From Gordonia aichiensis NBRC 108223 (GTDB taxonomy: Bacteria; Actinomycetota; Actinomycetes; Mycobacteriales; Mycobacteriaceae): a stretch of 64,000 nucleotides of DNA. Within the stretch, counting starts at the first letter, position 1, and each line of letters begins with the position of its first letter. The notes under the pieces were generated by a model that was not told the DNA's origin, ran no database searches, and was given only the letters and a program-made list of their open reading frames with translations. The DNA lies in contig NZ_BANR01000005.1 of the NCBI RefSeq assembly GCF_000332975.1, positions 310,001 through 374,000 of the forward strand, read 5' to 3'. Positions 15,877-25,392 of this stretch are shown here, in pieces. The position numbers were made by a program, and so were the translations under genes.

Positions 15877-16800
15877 ATGGCAACGTACACAACGGCTTTC
15901 GAATGGACGGAGACAAATCGAGAATGGCTGATCGAGAATCCGATCAGGATCGTCGGATACGTGATCGTCGCATTGGTGGTGCGGTTCGTCTGCAACCGGC
16001 TGATCGACCGCGTCACACGTCGGCAACCGGGCCCCAAGGGGTCGGTCCCACCGCTGCTACGGCACCTGCGTGACCGTGCGCCGTCGGGGGCCAGCAGGGC
16101 GGTGATCAACGAGCGACGCGCGCAGCGCGCCCGCACCATCGGGTCGGTACTGAAATCGGTCGTGTCCATCGTTCTGCTCACCTGGGTCGTGCTGGCCATT
16201 CTGTCGGTACTCGGGGTCAACATCGCCCCCTTCATCGCCTCCGCCGGGGTGATCGGTCTCGCGATCGGGTTCGGCGCGCAGAATCTGGTCCGTGACTTCG
16301 TCACGGGGATCTTCATGCTCCTCGAGGACCAGTACGGGGTGGGCGACGTCGTCGACCTGGGGGAGGCCGTCGGGGAGGTCGAGTCCGTCGGACTGCGGAT
16401 CACGACGATTCGCGACGTCGACGGCACGCTCTGGTACGTCCGCAACGGTGAGATCGCGCGTGTCGGCAACATGAGCCAGGAGTACGCCGTCGCCCGCGTG
16501 GAGGTGCCGGTCGCACTCACCGCCGACGTCGACAGGGCGCAGAAGGTCGCACTCGACGCCGCGAACGAGGCCGTCGAATCGGAGTCGCTCGCAGACGACG
16601 TCAGCGGAGAACCCGAGATGCTCGGTGTCCAGGAACTCTGTGCCGACCAGTTGACCCTGCGCATGACCGTGACGACGCGACCCAACTCGCAGTGGAAGGT
16701 CCAGCGCACCCTGCGTCGGGAGATCCTGCGGGCCTACGACGAGAACGGCATCGAACTGCCGTACCCGCGCGGCCAGCTGATCACCACCTCACCGAACTGA
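15877..16800 (+). CDS. MscS-family mechanosensitive ion channel
   Basis: A 307-residue inner-membrane channel. Hydrophobic segments lie near residues 25-43, 90-108 and 112-130. The pore-lining helix is recognisable as GLAIGFGAQNLVRDFVTG, followed by the MscS beta domain (DQYGVGDVVDLGEAVGEVE). Such channels open under membrane tension and release solutes during osmotic downshock. ATG 15877 is the only start that gives a sensible N-terminus, and TACGGT 7 nt upstream points to a leaderless mRNA. A 15-bp terminator hairpin follows 43 nt after the stop. Confidence 0.93.
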   Translation: MATYTTAFEWTETNREWLIENPIRIVGYVIVALVVRFVCNRLIDRVTRRQPGPKGSVPPLLRHLRDRAPSGASRAVINERRAQRARTIGSVLKSVVSIVLLTWVVLAILSVLGVNIAPFIASAGVIGLAIGFGAQNLVRDFVTGIFMLLEDQYGVGDVVDLGEAVGEVESVGLRITTIRDVDGTLWYVRNGEIARVGNMSQEYAVARVEVPVALTADVDRAQKVALDAANEAVESESLADDVSGEPEMLGVQELCADQLTLRMTVTTRPNSQWKVQRTLRREILRAYDENGIELPYPRGQLITTSPN

Positions 16801-16843
16801 CCCGCGTCCTCGCACGTAGGCAACACATGCGTGGAGAGACGAC

Positions 16844-16878
16844 AAGAGCCCGCCGGGACATTCTCCCGGCGGGCTCTT
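16844..16878. terminator. Intrinsic terminator, 15-bp stem
   Basis: Arms AAGAGCCCGCCGGGA (16844-16858) and its exact complement (16864-16878) enclose a 5-nt loop, CATTC. The right arm ends CTCTTT. It ends the mscS-like transcript and, being symmetric, can also stop transcripts of the convergent tRNA gene. Confidence 0.85.
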
Positions 16879-16882
16879 TCGG

Positions 16883-16968
16883 TGTCCGAGGGGGGACTTG
16901 AACCCCCACGCCCGTTAATAGGGCACTAGCACCTCAAGCTAGCGCGTCTGCCATTCCGCCACTCGGAC
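16883..16968 (-). tRNA. tRNA-Leu (anticodon GAG)
   Basis: Class II tRNA of 86 nt. The 7-bp acceptor stem is GTCCGAG (from 16968 leftward) with CTCGGAC (to 16884), with discriminator A at 16883. Anticodon stem CTAGC/GCTAG encloses loop TTGAGGT, giving anticodon GAG (decodes CUC and CUU). The long variable arm and the GGTTCAAGT T-loop are intact. CCA is not encoded. It marks the junction between the accessory siderophore side and the conserved core. Confidence 0.96.
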
Positions 16969-17065
16969 TCAGTGCTTCGGTACTCGCGGATTTCTCCGTT
17001 CCGCACCGGGCCGGATAACACTAACCGAGGTTGCCCCCGTATCCCAAATCCCGTAGGAGTGAGGG

Positions 17066-18424
17066 GTGACTTCGGAGCCCGAGAACCCCGCCGCGACCAT
17101 CAAAGCCGTCGACGAAGTCGTCGACATCGTGAGCTCACTGATTCGCTTCGACACCACCAACACCGGCGAGCCCGAGACGACGAAAGGCGAGGAAGACTGC
17201 GCCAAGTGGGTCGCGGGCATGCTCGAGGAGGTGGGCTACACCACCCAGTACGTGGAGTCCGGACGTCCCGGGCGGGGCAACGTCTTCGCACGCCTCGCCG
17301 GTCCGCCCGACTCCGACCGCGGAGCCCTGCTGGTACACGCGCACCTCGACGTGGTGCCGGCCGAACCGGCCGACTGGAGCGTCCATCCGTTCTCGGGTTC
17401 GATATCCGACGGATACATCTGGGGGCGTGGCGCCGTCGACATGAAGGACATGGCGGGCATGGCGCTCGCGCTGGCGCGACAGTTCAAACGAGACGGCACC
17501 GTACCCCCGCGCGAACTGGTCTTCGCATTCCTGGCAGACGAGGAGGCAGGCGGGACGTGGGGATCGCACTGGCTCGTCGAGCACCGGCCGGACCTGTTCG
17601 ATGGCATCACCGAGGCCGTCGGCGAGGTCGGTGGTTACTCGCTCACCGTTGATCGTCCCGATGGCACGCAGCGCCGCCTGTACCTGGTGGAGACGGCAGA
17701 GAAGGGCTTGTCGTGGATGCGGCTGACAGCAGAGGCCAGCGCTGGCCACGGGTCGTTTCTGCATTCGGACAACGCTGTCACCGAGATCGCCTCGGCGGTC
17801 GCGCGCATCGGCAATCACACGTTCCCGCTCGTCATCAGCGATTCGGTGGCCGAATTCCTCGAGGCCGTGTCAGAGGAGACCGGCTGGGATCTGGGCCCGG
17901 ACACGCCCGATCTCGAGACCGCGCTGTTCAAACTGGGCAGTCTCGCCCGGATCCTTGGTGCGACGCTGCGTGACACGGCGAACCCGACCATGCTCAAGGC
18001 CGGCTACAAGGCCAATGTCATCCCGCAGAAGGCCGAGGCCGTCGTCGACTGCCGCGTACTGCCGGGACGCCAGAAGGCGTTCGAGGCCGAGATCGACGAC
18101 CTGATCGGCCCCAACGTGCGTCGCGAGTGGATCACGCACCTCGACTCCTACGAGACGACCTTCGACGGACATCTCGTCGACGCGATGAACGACGCCATCC
18201 TCGCCTACGACGACGCCGGCCGGACCGTGCCCTACATGATGTCGGGCGGCACCGACGCCAAGGCCTTCGCCAAGCTGGGAATCCGATGCTTCGGCTTTGC
18301 GCCCCTGCAGCTGCCGCCCGAACTCGACTTCGCCGCGCTCTTCCACGGCGTCGACGAACGGGTGCCCGTGGAGTCGGTGCTGTTCGGCACCCGTGTGTTC
18401 GAGCACTTTCTGCATCACAGCTGA
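17066..18424 (+). CDS. M20-family metallopeptidase
   Basis: A 452-residue cytoplasmic metallohydrolase of the M20 family (ArgE/DapE/CPG2-like), matching the mycobacterial Rv2141c type. Zinc ligands can be seen in order: VHAHLDVVP, GRGAVDMKD, the catalytic ADEEAGG, and a C-terminal GGTDAKAF. An internal dimerisation domain separates the two catalytic halves. Substrate is unknown; members cleave dipeptides or N-acyl amino acids. The GTG start is preceded by a GAGG site very close to it and a TAGGAG sequence, so initiation may be near-leaderless. It is convergent with the lactone oxidase gene. Confidence 0.92.
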   Translation: MTSEPENPAATIKAVDEVVDIVSSLIRFDTTNTGEPETTKGEEDCAKWVAGMLEEVGYTTQYVESGRPGRGNVFARLAGPPDSDRGALLVHAHLDVVPAEPADWSVHPFSGSISDGYIWGRGAVDMKDMAGMALALARQFKRDGTVPPRELVFAFLADEEAGGTWGSHWLVEHRPDLFDGITEAVGEVGGYSLTVDRPDGTQRRLYLVETAEKGLSWMRLTAEASAGHGSFLHSDNAVTEIASAVARIGNHTFPLVISDSVAEFLEAVSEETGWDLGPDTPDLETALFKLGSLARILGATLRDTANPTMLKAGYKANVIPQKAEAVVDCRVLPGRQKAFEAEIDDLIGPNVRREWITHLDSYETTFDGHLVDAMNDAILAYDDAGRTVPYMMSGGTDAKAFAKLGIRCFGFAPLQLPPELDFAALFHGVDERVPVESVLFGTRVFEHFLHHS

Positions 18425-18468
18425 GCGGTCCCCCGACCTACTGTTCAGCTGCGAAGCAGAGCGTCGGT

Positions 18469-19779
18469 TCAGTCTCCGAGCACGCGCCGCAGGTAGTCGT
18501 TGCCGAAGACCCGCTCGGGATCGTACTTGTCCCGGATGGCGAGGAAGTCGGCGAACCGCGGGTACTCGCCGCGGAAGTACTCCGCGTCGCGGGTGTGCAG
18601 TTTGCCCCAGTGCGGGCGGCCGTGGTGGGCCACCATGATCTCCTCGACGTCGGCGAAGAAGGCCGAGATGTCTGCGGGATCGTCGCGATGGTAGCGATGA
18701 ACCGCGACGTAACCGGTCGTGCGGCCCGACGCGGTGGACAGCATCAGATCATCGGCCGCCGCCGCACGTACCTCTACCGGGAAGCTGACCCTGTATCCCT
18801 TCCGTGTGATGAGCTTGTCGATCTCGTTGAGCACCTCGGCGACGGCCGGCAGTTCGACGGCGTACTCCATCTCGCGGAAGCGCACATCACGGATCGACGC
18901 GAATACCTCCGCCGATGGTGCCGTGTACGTGCGCTCCGAGAGTGCCCGGCTGGCAACCCGATTGAGTGCCGGAACGACGGCGGGCACCCGGCGCCCCGCC
19001 TCGCAGACGACTCCGTAGACCTTGTTGCTGATCAGTTCGTCGTCGATGTATCTGCGTACCTTGCCGGGGCCGCTACGAGCCGTGTCTGCGGGAAGCCGGG
19101 TGTTCGTCTTGGCCAAGGCGCGACGGGTGTGGGGGAACCAGTAGAACTCATGATGGTCGAAGGATTCGACGCGGTCGAGGAACCCGCCGATGGCATCGTC
19201 GACGTCGAGCGGCTCGTCGTGTGCGCGAAGACTGAACGCATCGACGCAGTCGATGGTGACGTCGACGACGACCCCGAGAGCCCCCAGACCCAGTGCCACA
19301 GCGCGCAGTTCGTCGTCGTCCTCGGTCAGCGTGACCACGTCGCCGGTGCCTGTGACGAGTGTCGCACCGACAATCTGGGTCGAGATCCCACCGAAGCGCA
19401 GGCCCGTGCCGTGGGTGCCCGTCGAGGTTGCTCCGGTGATCGTCTGGCGGTCGATGTCGCCGAGATTGCGCATCCCCAGTCCGTGTGAAGCGAGCAGTGC
19501 CGGGATCTCGTGCAGCCGCGTTCCCGCGCGCAACGTGACCCGATGCCCGTCGACGGCGACCACCCCGCGCAGGGCAGACATATCGAGCTGGATGCCTTCG
19601 GGCACACCGATCGCGGTGAAGCTGTGGCCGGAACCGATGGGCTTCACGCGGGTGCCGTCGCCGGCAGCGCCTGCGATGAGCTCCGCGATGGCGTCGACGC
19701 TCTCCGGTCTCGCCACAGTTGTTGTGGCGGACTGGTTTCCGCTCCAATTGCGCCACTGCGTGCGCGTCTGTGTTGTCAC
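18469..19779 (-). CDS. FAD-linked sugar 1,4-lactone oxidase (gulonolactone/arabinonolactone oxidase family)
   Basis: A 436-residue vanillyl-alcohol-oxidase-type flavoprotein. The N-terminal FAD domain contains the SVDAIAELI and PIGSGHSFTAIG segments (the His in GSGHS is the covalent FAD site in animal enzymes) and TITGATSTGTHGTG. The C-terminal domain carries GRPHWGKLHT, the HWxK active-site motif of aldonolactone oxidases. Members oxidise L-gulono- or D-arabinono-1,4-lactone; which one here is unknown. The GTG start overlaps the stop of the upstream PLP enzyme (GTGA), so the pair is translationally coupled; GTG 19788 is an alternative. The mycobacterial counterpart would be Rv1771, from memory, which is not in this neighbourhood in M. 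tuberculosis. Confidence 0.9.
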   Translation of the reverse strand: MTTQTRTQWRNWSGNQSATTTVARPESVDAIAELIAGAAGDGTRVKPIGSGHSFTAIGVPEGIQLDMSALRGVVAVDGHRVTLRAGTRLHEIPALLASHGLGMRNLGDIDRQTITGATSTGTHGTGLRFGGISTQIVGATLVTGTGDVVTLTEDDDELRAVALGLGALGVVVDVTIDCVDAFSLRAHDEPLDVDDAIGGFLDRVESFDHHEFYWFPHTRRALAKTNTRLPADTARSGPGKVRRYIDDELISNKVYGVVCEAGRRVPAVVPALNRVASRALSERTYTAPSAEVFASIRDVRFREMEYAVELPAVAEVLNEIDKLITRKGYRVSFPVEVRAAAADDLMLSTASGRTTGYVAVHRYHRDDPADISAFFADVEEIMVAHHGRPHWGKLHTRDAEYFRGEYPRFADFLAIRDKYDPERVFGNDYLRRVLGD

Positions 19780-21065
19780 AGGTAGCACTTTCCTTCCCCT
19801 CGATATGTCGGAACAAGATCGACGACGCGAGCACGTCCGTTCTCTTCGCGCCCGATCAGCGCGACGGTTCTCGCGCGCTCGCACACCTCGCCGGACTTGG
19901 TGTGGCGGAACCAGACTCGATCGCCCGGAACGAGACTCGACGCTGCGTCGCCGGTCAGGGGCGTCTGCACCTCGCCCGCCGCTTCGGTGCCGATGTACGA
20001 CAGTCCTGCGGGCCACACCGGCCGCGGCAGCCGGTCGGGTGCAGGCGGTCCCGACGCGATCCACCCTCCGCCCGCGCAGGTGATGATCCTCCGCGCAGGC
20101 CTGCGCGTCACGTCGAGACCGAACGTCAGCGCCGGAGCGGGCTGGAAGCGCCGATAGCCGTCGAACAGGTGGCCGCCGAAAAGCCCACTGCCCGCGGCGA
20201 TATCGGTGACCGATGAGTCGCGTGCGGTCTCCTCGAGGGAGCCGGTCCCGCCTGCGTTGACGATCTCGATGTCGGCGAGTTCTCGCAGCGACGAGATGAT
20301 CGCACCCCTGCGGCGCCGCAGCTCGATCATCGACACCCGTTGCATCGCGCGGGTCGCCGCGTTCATCAGCGGTGTGCCGTCGACGTCGTCGGCAACACCC
20401 GCGACCTGGGCCTCGTACGACATCACGCCGACGAGTGCGAAACCCCTGCGCGCGACGATCGCGCGCGCAAGGGTCAACGCCGCAGCACGATCGTGGACGG
20501 GGGAGCGTCGTACACCGAGGTGAATGCGACCTCGCAGCAGCCGAAGCGACGCGTCGAGGTCGATGGCGACGCGGACCGGGCGACGGCGTTCGGGGGAGCA
20601 GACGGAATCGATGAGATCGAGCTGGGCGATGTCGTCGACGAGAAGGGTGACCCGGGTCAGCGCCACCTCGTCGGCGAGCAGCTCGGCGAGCGCGGAGCGT
20701 CGCACCGTCGGATACCCGAGAAGCACGTCGGAGATGTTCGACTCGGTGGCCAACCAGCGCGCTTCGGCGACGTCGTAGGCGAGTACGCCCGCGAAGCCGT
20801 CGCGGGCGACCACGTCGTCGATGATCGACCGCACCCGAAGTGACTTGCTGGCCAGCCGGATCGGGACGCCGCCGGAGCGGGCACGCAGGTCGGCGATGTT
20901 GTGCTCGAGCGCCACGAGATCCAGCGCGAGTACCGGGGCGTCGAGCCCGGCATCGCGCACCGCGGCGTCGATCTCCCTGTGGTATCCGGCCGGATCAGTC
21001 AACCACGGTTGCGGCACCGTGGCCGGGGTCGACGAGGGGGTTGCCACCTGCTCCAGCTTGCCCAT
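19776..21065 (-). CDS. PLP-dependent amino acid aldolase/deaminase-like protein (alanine racemase-fold)
   Basis: A 429-residue protein with the N-terminal barrel of alanine racemase and D-threonine aldolase. VLALDLVALEHNIADLR then RLASKSLRVRSI place the PLP lysine within ASKS near residue 78. The C-terminal part (HTKSGEVCERARTVALIG) matches the D-threonine-aldolase-like group annotated as amino acid deaminase/aldolase. The reaction is not known with certainty; cleavage or deamination of D-3-hydroxy amino acids is the best guess. ATG 21065 has GGGAG 8 nt upstream; a longer start at 21134 would lie inside the operator palindrome. It forms an operon with the lactone oxidase, an association that hints at one shared, undescribed pathway. 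Confidence 0.82.
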   Translation of the reverse strand: MGKLEQVATPSSTPATVPQPWLTDPAGYHREIDAAVRDAGLDAPVLALDLVALEHNIADLRARSGGVPIRLASKSLRVRSIIDDVVARDGFAGVLAYDVAEARWLATESNISDVLLGYPTVRRSALAELLADEVALTRVTLLVDDIAQLDLIDSVCSPERRRPVRVAIDLDASLRLLRGRIHLGVRRSPVHDRAAALTLARAIVARRGFALVGVMSYEAQVAGVADDVDGTPLMNAATRAMQRVSMIELRRRRGAIISSLRELADIEIVNAGGTGSLEETARDSSVTDIAAGSGLFGGHLFDGYRRFQPAPALTFGLDVTRRPARRIITCAGGGWIASGPPAPDRLPRPVWPAGLSYIGTEAAGEVQTPLTGDAASSLVPGDRVWFRHTKSGEVCERARTVALIGREENGRARVVDLVPTYRGEGKCYL

Positions 21066-21116
21066 GTGTGCTGCTCCCAGTGATGTCGTCGGGTGGGCTC
21101 GCTCCGTGACGCCCAA

Positions 21117-21136
21117 AGTTGACCATTTGGTCAACT
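21117..21136. promoter_or_regulatory. Inverted-repeat operator
   Basis: AGTTGACCATTTGGTCAACT has perfect 8-bp arms with a 4-nt spacer, in the form expected for a TetR- or GntR-family site. It lies 52 bp before the PLP-enzyme start and probably governs that two-gene operon. No regulator gene is adjacent. Confidence 0.6.
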
Positions 21137-21311
21137 GACGGTACTACACACCGGTCGACCGCGAGAGGCGAAGATGGATCTGTGTCTCCTGGCTCGATCC
21201 GACGTCGTGACGGGGCGAGGTCGACCTCGGCGGCAGCGCAGCGGATTAGACTCGCGAACGAGTCCACGCACGCTCGGCCATCCGGCCGCACTCGCGAGAG
21301 AAAGGTGTTCG

Positions 21312-21857
21312 ATGACCTCGTACGATCCCTACGCAGACCTCCCGAGCCTGCCGACGTTCACGCTGACGTCGGAGAATGTCACCGACGGTGCGCCGTTGGC
21401 GAGCCCCCAGGTGAGCGGAATCATGGGCGCAGGCGGTGAGGATACGTCGCCGCAACTCTCGTGGTCCGGATTTCCTTCGGAGACAAAGAGTTTTGCGGTC
21501 ACGGTCTATGATCCCGACGCCCCGACCGCTGCCGGTTTCTGGCACTGGGCGGTCGCCGACATCCCGGCTTCGGTGACCAGCCTCGTCGAAGGTGCGGGAG
21601 ACGAGTCAGGCAGCGGCATCCCGTCGGGGGCGGTGACCCTGGCCAACGACGCCTCGCTGAAGCGATTCGTCGGAGCGGCTCCGCCGCCCGGGCACGGACC
21701 GCACCGCTACATGATCGTGGTGCACGCCGTCGACGTCGAGTCGCTCGAACTGCCCGAGAACGCGACGCCTGCGTACCTCGGCTTCAATCTGTTCTCCCAT
21801 GCGATCGGACGCGCCCGCATCATCGGCACCCACGAGCAGCCCGCCGAGAACGTCTGA
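21312..21857 (+). CDS. YbhB/YbcL-type phosphatidylethanolamine-binding protein family
   Basis: A 181-residue protein of the PEBP family, counterpart of mycobacterial Rv2140c (TB18.6). The two ligand-pocket motifs are present: [16 protein letters not shown] near residue 65 and [13 protein letters not shown] near 130. Members bind anionic ligands such as phosphoryl groups; the cellular role in actinobacteria is unsettled. No signal peptide is seen. ATG 21312 follows GAGAGAAAGG. A likely -10, TAGACT, is at 21247-21252. The gene is convergent with pyrD, with only 8 bp between them. Confidence 0.92.
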   Translation: MTSYDPYADLPSLPTFTLTSENVTDGAPLASPQVSGIMGAGGEDTSPQLSWSGFPSETKSFAVTVYDPDAPTAAGFWHWAVADIPASVTSLVEGAGDESGSGIPSGAVTLANDASLKRFVGAAPPPGHGPHRYMIVVHAVDVESLELPENATPAYLGFNLFSHAIGRARIIGTHEQPAENV

Positions 21858-21865
21858 GTCGACGA

Positions 21866-22969
21866 TCAACCGCGTGTCGCGCTGCCGACCGCCTCGGAGA
21901 TGCTCGCGAATCCGGCGGCGCGCACGCGGGCTGCGAGTCCCTCGTGGATCTCTCGCAGCCGGACCGGCCCGCCGTAGATGAAGCCGGTGTAGATCTGCAC
22001 AAGGTCGGCGCCCGCGCAGATGCGTTCCCACGCCTGGTCGGTCGTTTCGATGCCGCCGACGCTGATCAGCGCCAGCCGGCCGCCGACGCGAAAGTGTAAG
22101 CGACGCAAGACGTCCAGGGACCTGTCGGCGAGCGGCGCTCCGGAGAGCCCACCGGGTCCCATCGCCGCCACCTCGTCGGCCGGGGTTCGCAGACCGTCCC
22201 GCGAGATCGTCGTGTTGGTCGCGACGATGCCCGCCAACCCCAGATCGACGGCCAGATCGGCGACCGCGTCGATATCGGCGTCGGCGAGGTCGGGGGCGAT
22301 CTTGACGAGGACGGGGACCGATACCTCGTCGAGCACCGCGGCGAGGATGGGACGCAGCGAGTCGACGGCCTGCAGGTCACGCAGTCCCGGCGTATTCGGG
22401 GAACTCACATTGACGACGACGAAATCGGCATGCGGACCCAGCAGACGAGCCGAGAAGCGGTAGTCGTCCACGGCGCCGTCGAGCGGGACCACCTTGGTCT
22501 TTCCGATGTTCGCCCCGACCGGGACCGCCAGACCCCGCGCGTGCGCTGCGATGAGGTTGTCAGCGGCCGCTGCGGCGCCCGGGTTGTTGAACCCCATCCG
22601 GTTGATGAGCGCACGGTCGGCGGGCAACCGAAACAACCGAGGTGGGGGATTACCCGGTTGCGCCTGGCCGGTGACGGTGCCGACCTCGGCGTAACCGAAA
22701 CCCAGCAGTCCCCAGGCGTCGGCGGCAGCCGCCGACTTGTCGAAGCCCGCCGCCAGCCCCACCGGACCCGGAAAGGTGACCCCGAAAACGTTCTGGCGCA
22801 ACACCGGGTCGGGGACTGCGAACATCCGCGCGAAGAGGGTTCGTGCGACGCCGAGCCGCGTGGTGGCCCGAATCGAGGCCATGATGATCGAGTGGATGCG
22901 CTCGGGCGAGAGCAGGAACATCACCTTCAGCGCGAGCGGATAGGCAGCCCGGTTGATGCGGGTCAGCAT
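21866..22969 (-). CDS. pyrD: Dihydroorotate dehydrogenase, class 2 (quinone)
   Basis: A 367-residue FMN enzyme that oxidises dihydroorotate to orotate in pyrimidine synthesis, passing electrons to menaquinone. It has the class 2 N-terminal membrane-associating helix (residues 1-40) and then the barrel: [40 protein letters not shown] with the catalytic Ser, GLSGAPL and [15 protein letters not shown] with [10 protein letters not shown] binding the FMN phosphate. ATG 22969 begins the typical [12 protein letters not shown]. It overlaps the DUF5703 gene by 7 nt and matches Rv2139. Confidence 0.97.
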   Translation of the reverse strand: MLTRINRAAYPLALKVMFLLSPERIHSIIMASIRATTRLGVARTLFARMFAVPDPVLRQNVFGVTFPGPVGLAAGFDKSAAAADAWGLLGFGYAEVGTVTGQAQPGNPPPRLFRLPADRALINRMGFNNPGAAAAADNLIAAHARGLAVPVGANIGKTKVVPLDGAVDDYRFSARLLGPHADFVVVNVSSPNTPGLRDLQAVDSLRPILAAVLDEVSVPVLVKIAPDLADADIDAVADLAVDLGLAGIVATNTTISRDGLRTPADEVAAMGPGGLSGAPLADRSLDVLRRLHFRVGGRLALISVGGIETTDQAWERICAGADLVQIYTGFIYGGPVRLREIHEGLAARVRAAGFASISEAVGSATRG

Positions 22970-23271
22970 GCCTGGGCGCTCCCGCCGGTGAAGTCCTCGC
23001 CGCCTCGGCCCCGTGGCGGCTTCTTCCGTCGCAACAGCACCTTGCGGGTGCCGTCTGTGTAGAGCCTCACCCGGGACAGTTCCCACCCGCCGAACTCCGC
23101 TTCGAGCGACAACCGCATCGACGCGGTGACCCTGGTGATGTCGGGCGGAAGCTTGATCAACATGGTCTCGACATCCTCCGAGGTGACCTCCCAGCCACGC
23201 GGGTAGCGCGCTCCGATACGCGCGCTGGTGCGGTGATGTCGGGGAATGCCGTGACGGCCCGGACCCGACAT
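22963..23271 (-). CDS. DUF5703 family protein
   Basis: A small protein of 102 residues matching the Rv2137c-type DUF5703 family. The body contains [21 protein letters not shown] and a basic stretch [14 protein letters not shown] near the C-terminus. No enzyme motif, signal peptide or membrane segment is visible and the function is unknown. The start ATG shares one base with the stop of the lipoprotein gene (TGATG) and its end overlaps pyrD by 7 nt, so the three are one coupled operon. Confidence 0.85.
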   Translation of the reverse strand: MSGPGRHGIPRHHRTSARIGARYPRGWEVTSEDVETMLIKLPPDITRVTASMRLSLEAEFGGWELSRVRLYTDGTRKVLLRRKKPPRGRGGEDFTGGSAQAC

Positions 23272-24389
23272 CAGCGTCCCGCCTCGCGCGGCGCTGCGGA
23301 AGGGCTACTCACCGGAACACCTTGGGCGTACGGCGGACCGACGACCTGTACGCCACCATCGCGAGCCGACAGGACGTAGACGGTGCCGGACGCATCGTCG
23401 ACGGTGAGAGCGTCGGGTTGGGCAACAGAGGCGAAGCGATGCTTTTCGACGGGCTCACCACCGGCAAGGTCATACGCCACCACCTCGTTGTTCGCCGTCG
23501 TCGAGACCCACAGGAGATTGTGGATGTCGTCGTAGTCTACGGCGTACGGCCCGTTGGGGACGGGATAGCGGAAGCGCATCACCAGCGGCGACCCGAAGAA
23601 TCCGATGATCTCGTTGTCGCGCGTGTTGGCCACGAGTATCCGTCCGTAACGATCGACCGTGGCCTGCGTCGCACCGTTACCCGCACGCAGCGCCGCACCG
23701 AACTCGCCGGTGGAGATGTCGACCGGGGTGACCGACGACTGCGCTTTGTCGAGGACGACGACCTGCTCGCCGGGCAGATCGGCGCCTGCGGGCGAGACCG
23801 TGATGGCGTCGACGCCGACGAACCCACCGATGTCACGGAGTTGCTTGAAGGCCTCGTCGAAGACCACGAGGTGGCCATTGCCGGTACCGACCAGGATCTT
23901 CCCGGCCTTGGTACGAGCCAGAGCGGTCGGCTCCGAGATCGAGGTACTCGCCGACGTGACTGCGCCGTCGCCGCCGATGCGTACGAGCGTCTCGGGCCCC
24001 GCGCCGACGAACTCACCGTCGCCCGACCCGATCAGGCGGGTGAGGCGGGGGGTCCGGATGGTGCTCGGCGCACGGGTGAGCGCATCGGTCGACAGTGTCA
24101 ACACGGATGTGCCGTCGGCACCGAGGACGCCAAGGGATCCGCCCGACGCCGCGAGCGACGTGCTCCCGGCAGGCGTGGGTACGACGGTGCCGGCCGGTGC
24201 CGCGGCGGGACCGGCCGGGGAGACACTCGCACTTGCAGGCGCCACGGTTTCCTTCTTGGCGCCGTCGTCGCTGGACGACCCGCAGCCTGAGAGCACCAGC
24301 GACACTGCCACGAGTACGGCGACACCGCCGACCGACGCCGAGAGTCGGCGAGCAGTGGCGGTGTTCTCGACGAGCCGGAGTGAGCGCAT
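23271..24389 (-). CDS. LppL-like lipoprotein with beta-propeller repeats
   Basis: A 372-residue exported lipoprotein. The signal peptide ends in the lipobox LVLSGC near residue 36, followed by a Ser/Ala/Pro-rich linker. The body has repeated segments such as [39 protein letters not shown] and [19 protein letters not shown], the pattern of an NHL/YncE-like beta-propeller. It corresponds to mycobacterial Rv2138 (lppL). Function is unknown; a protein- or ligand-binding scaffold on the outer face of the membrane is likely. It is divergent from uppP and leads the lipoprotein-DUF5703-pyrD operon. Confidence 0.88.
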   Translation of the reverse strand: MRSLRLVENTATARRLSASVGGVAVLVAVSLVLSGCGSSSDDGAKKETVAPASASVSPAGPAAAPAGTVVPTPAGSTSLAASGGSLGVLGADGTSVLTLSTDALTRAPSTIRTPRLTRLIGSGDGEFVGAGPETLVRIGGDGAVTSASTSISEPTALARTKAGKILVGTGNGHLVVFDEAFKQLRDIGGFVGVDAITVSPAGADLPGEQVVVLDKAQSSVTPVDISTGEFGAALRAGNGATQATVDRYGRILVANTRDNEIIGFFGSPLVMRFRYPVPNGPYAVDYDDIHNLLWVSTTANNEVVAYDLAGGEPVEKHRFASVAQPDALTVDDASGTVYVLSARDGGVQVVGPPYAQGVPVSSPSAAPREAGR

Positions 24390-24492
24390 GTGACCATCTT
24401 GCGCGACGCAGATCCGGCGCCGTTCGACAGGTCGGCCCCGTCGTTCGCCGAATCACACCCGGCACGACGCCGTCGGTGGGCCCGACGACCGG

Positions 24493-24498
24493 TAGCAT
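24493..24498 (+). promoter_or_regulatory. -10 hexamer of a probably leaderless uppP transcript
   Basis: TAGCAT lies 8 nt before GTG 24507. No ribosome site is visible, so transcription probably starts at or next to that GTG. Confidence 0.45.
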
Positions 24499-24506
24499 CG
24501 TCGCCC

Positions 24507-25349
24507 GTGACCGAGACCATGACCTGGGCCCAGTCGATCGTGCTGGGAATCATCCAGGGCCTCACCGAGTTTCTGCCCATCTCGTCGTCGGCCCACCTGC
24601 GTATCGCCTCGGAGTTGATGTTCGGCGGCGACGCCGGGGCGTCGTTCACCGCGGTGATCCAGCTCGGAACCGAGGCAGCGGTCCTGGTGTTCTTCGCCCG
24701 CGACATCGGCCGGATCATCGCCGCCTGGTTTCGCGGACTGTTCAACGAACACGAGCGCAACCTCGACTACCGGATCGGATGGTATGTGATCTTCGCAACC
24801 ATCCCGATCGGCATCATCGGTTTCCTGCTCAAAGACGAGATCCGCACAGCAGCACGCAATCTCTGGATCACCGCCATCGTGCTCATCGTGTTCTCGGGCG
24901 TGTTCTGGCTTGCCGAGCGTTTCGCCACCCAGTCACGCTCGATCGAGCAGCTCACGCTGCGAGACGGCCTGGTCATGGGACTCGCACAGTGTCTGGCACT
25001 GGTGCCGGGTGTCTCGCGGTCGGGTGCGACAGCCAGTGCCGGCCTGTTCCTCGGCCTCGAGCGCGAGGCGGCCTTCCGATTCTCATTCCTGCTCGCGATA
25101 CCGGCTGTGCTGGCGTCGGGACTGTTCAGTCTTCCCGACGCTTTTCACCCGTCGGGGGACGGCATGGAGGCGACAGGCGCACAACTCGCGGTGGCGACAC
25201 TCATCTCCTTCATCGTCGGCTACATCTCGATCGCGTGGTTGTTGCGCTTCGTCAGCGGTCATTCGCTCAACTGGTTCGGCGTCTACCGCGTGGCCCTCGG
25301 CCTCGTCGTCATCGGGCTGCTGTCAGCAGGTGTCATCAGCGCGACGTGA
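24507..25349 (+). CDS. uppP: Undecaprenyl-diphosphatase
   Basis: A 280-residue polytopic membrane enzyme that dephosphorylates undecaprenyl diphosphate to recycle the lipid carrier of peptidoglycan and other wall polymers. [18 protein letters not shown] (residues 12-29) and [14 protein letters not shown] hold the conserved Glu, Ser and Arg of the active site. About eight membrane helices are seen. GTG 24507 is favoured by a -10 hexamer just upstream; ATG 24519, four codons later, is equally compatible with the protein family. It is the first gene of a cluster with the phosphatase, DUF3090 and SCO1664 genes, as in mycobacteria (Rv2136c-Rv2133c). Confidence 0.96.
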   Translation: MTETMTWAQSIVLGIIQGLTEFLPISSSAHLRIASELMFGGDAGASFTAVIQLGTEAAVLVFFARDIGRIIAAWFRGLFNEHERNLDYRIGWYVIFATIPIGIIGFLLKDEIRTAARNLWITAIVLIVFSGVFWLAERFATQSRSIEQLTLRDGLVMGLAQCLALVPGVSRSGATASAGLFLGLEREAAFRFSFLLAIPAVLASGLFSLPDAFHPSGDGMEATGAQLAVATLISFIVGYISIAWLLRFVSGHSLNWFGVYRVALGLVVIGLLSAGVISAT

Positions 25350-25380
25350 CCTGGGCTGTGCCGTGACGCGCACAAGTGCC

Positions 25381-25386
25381 TATGGT
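25381..25386 (+). promoter_or_regulatory. -10 hexamer of a leaderless phosphatase transcript
   Basis: TATGGT lies 6 nt before ATG 25393. The intervening TTGAGGA is too close to the start to act as a ribosome site. Confidence 0.5.
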
Positions 25387-25392
25387 TGAGGA

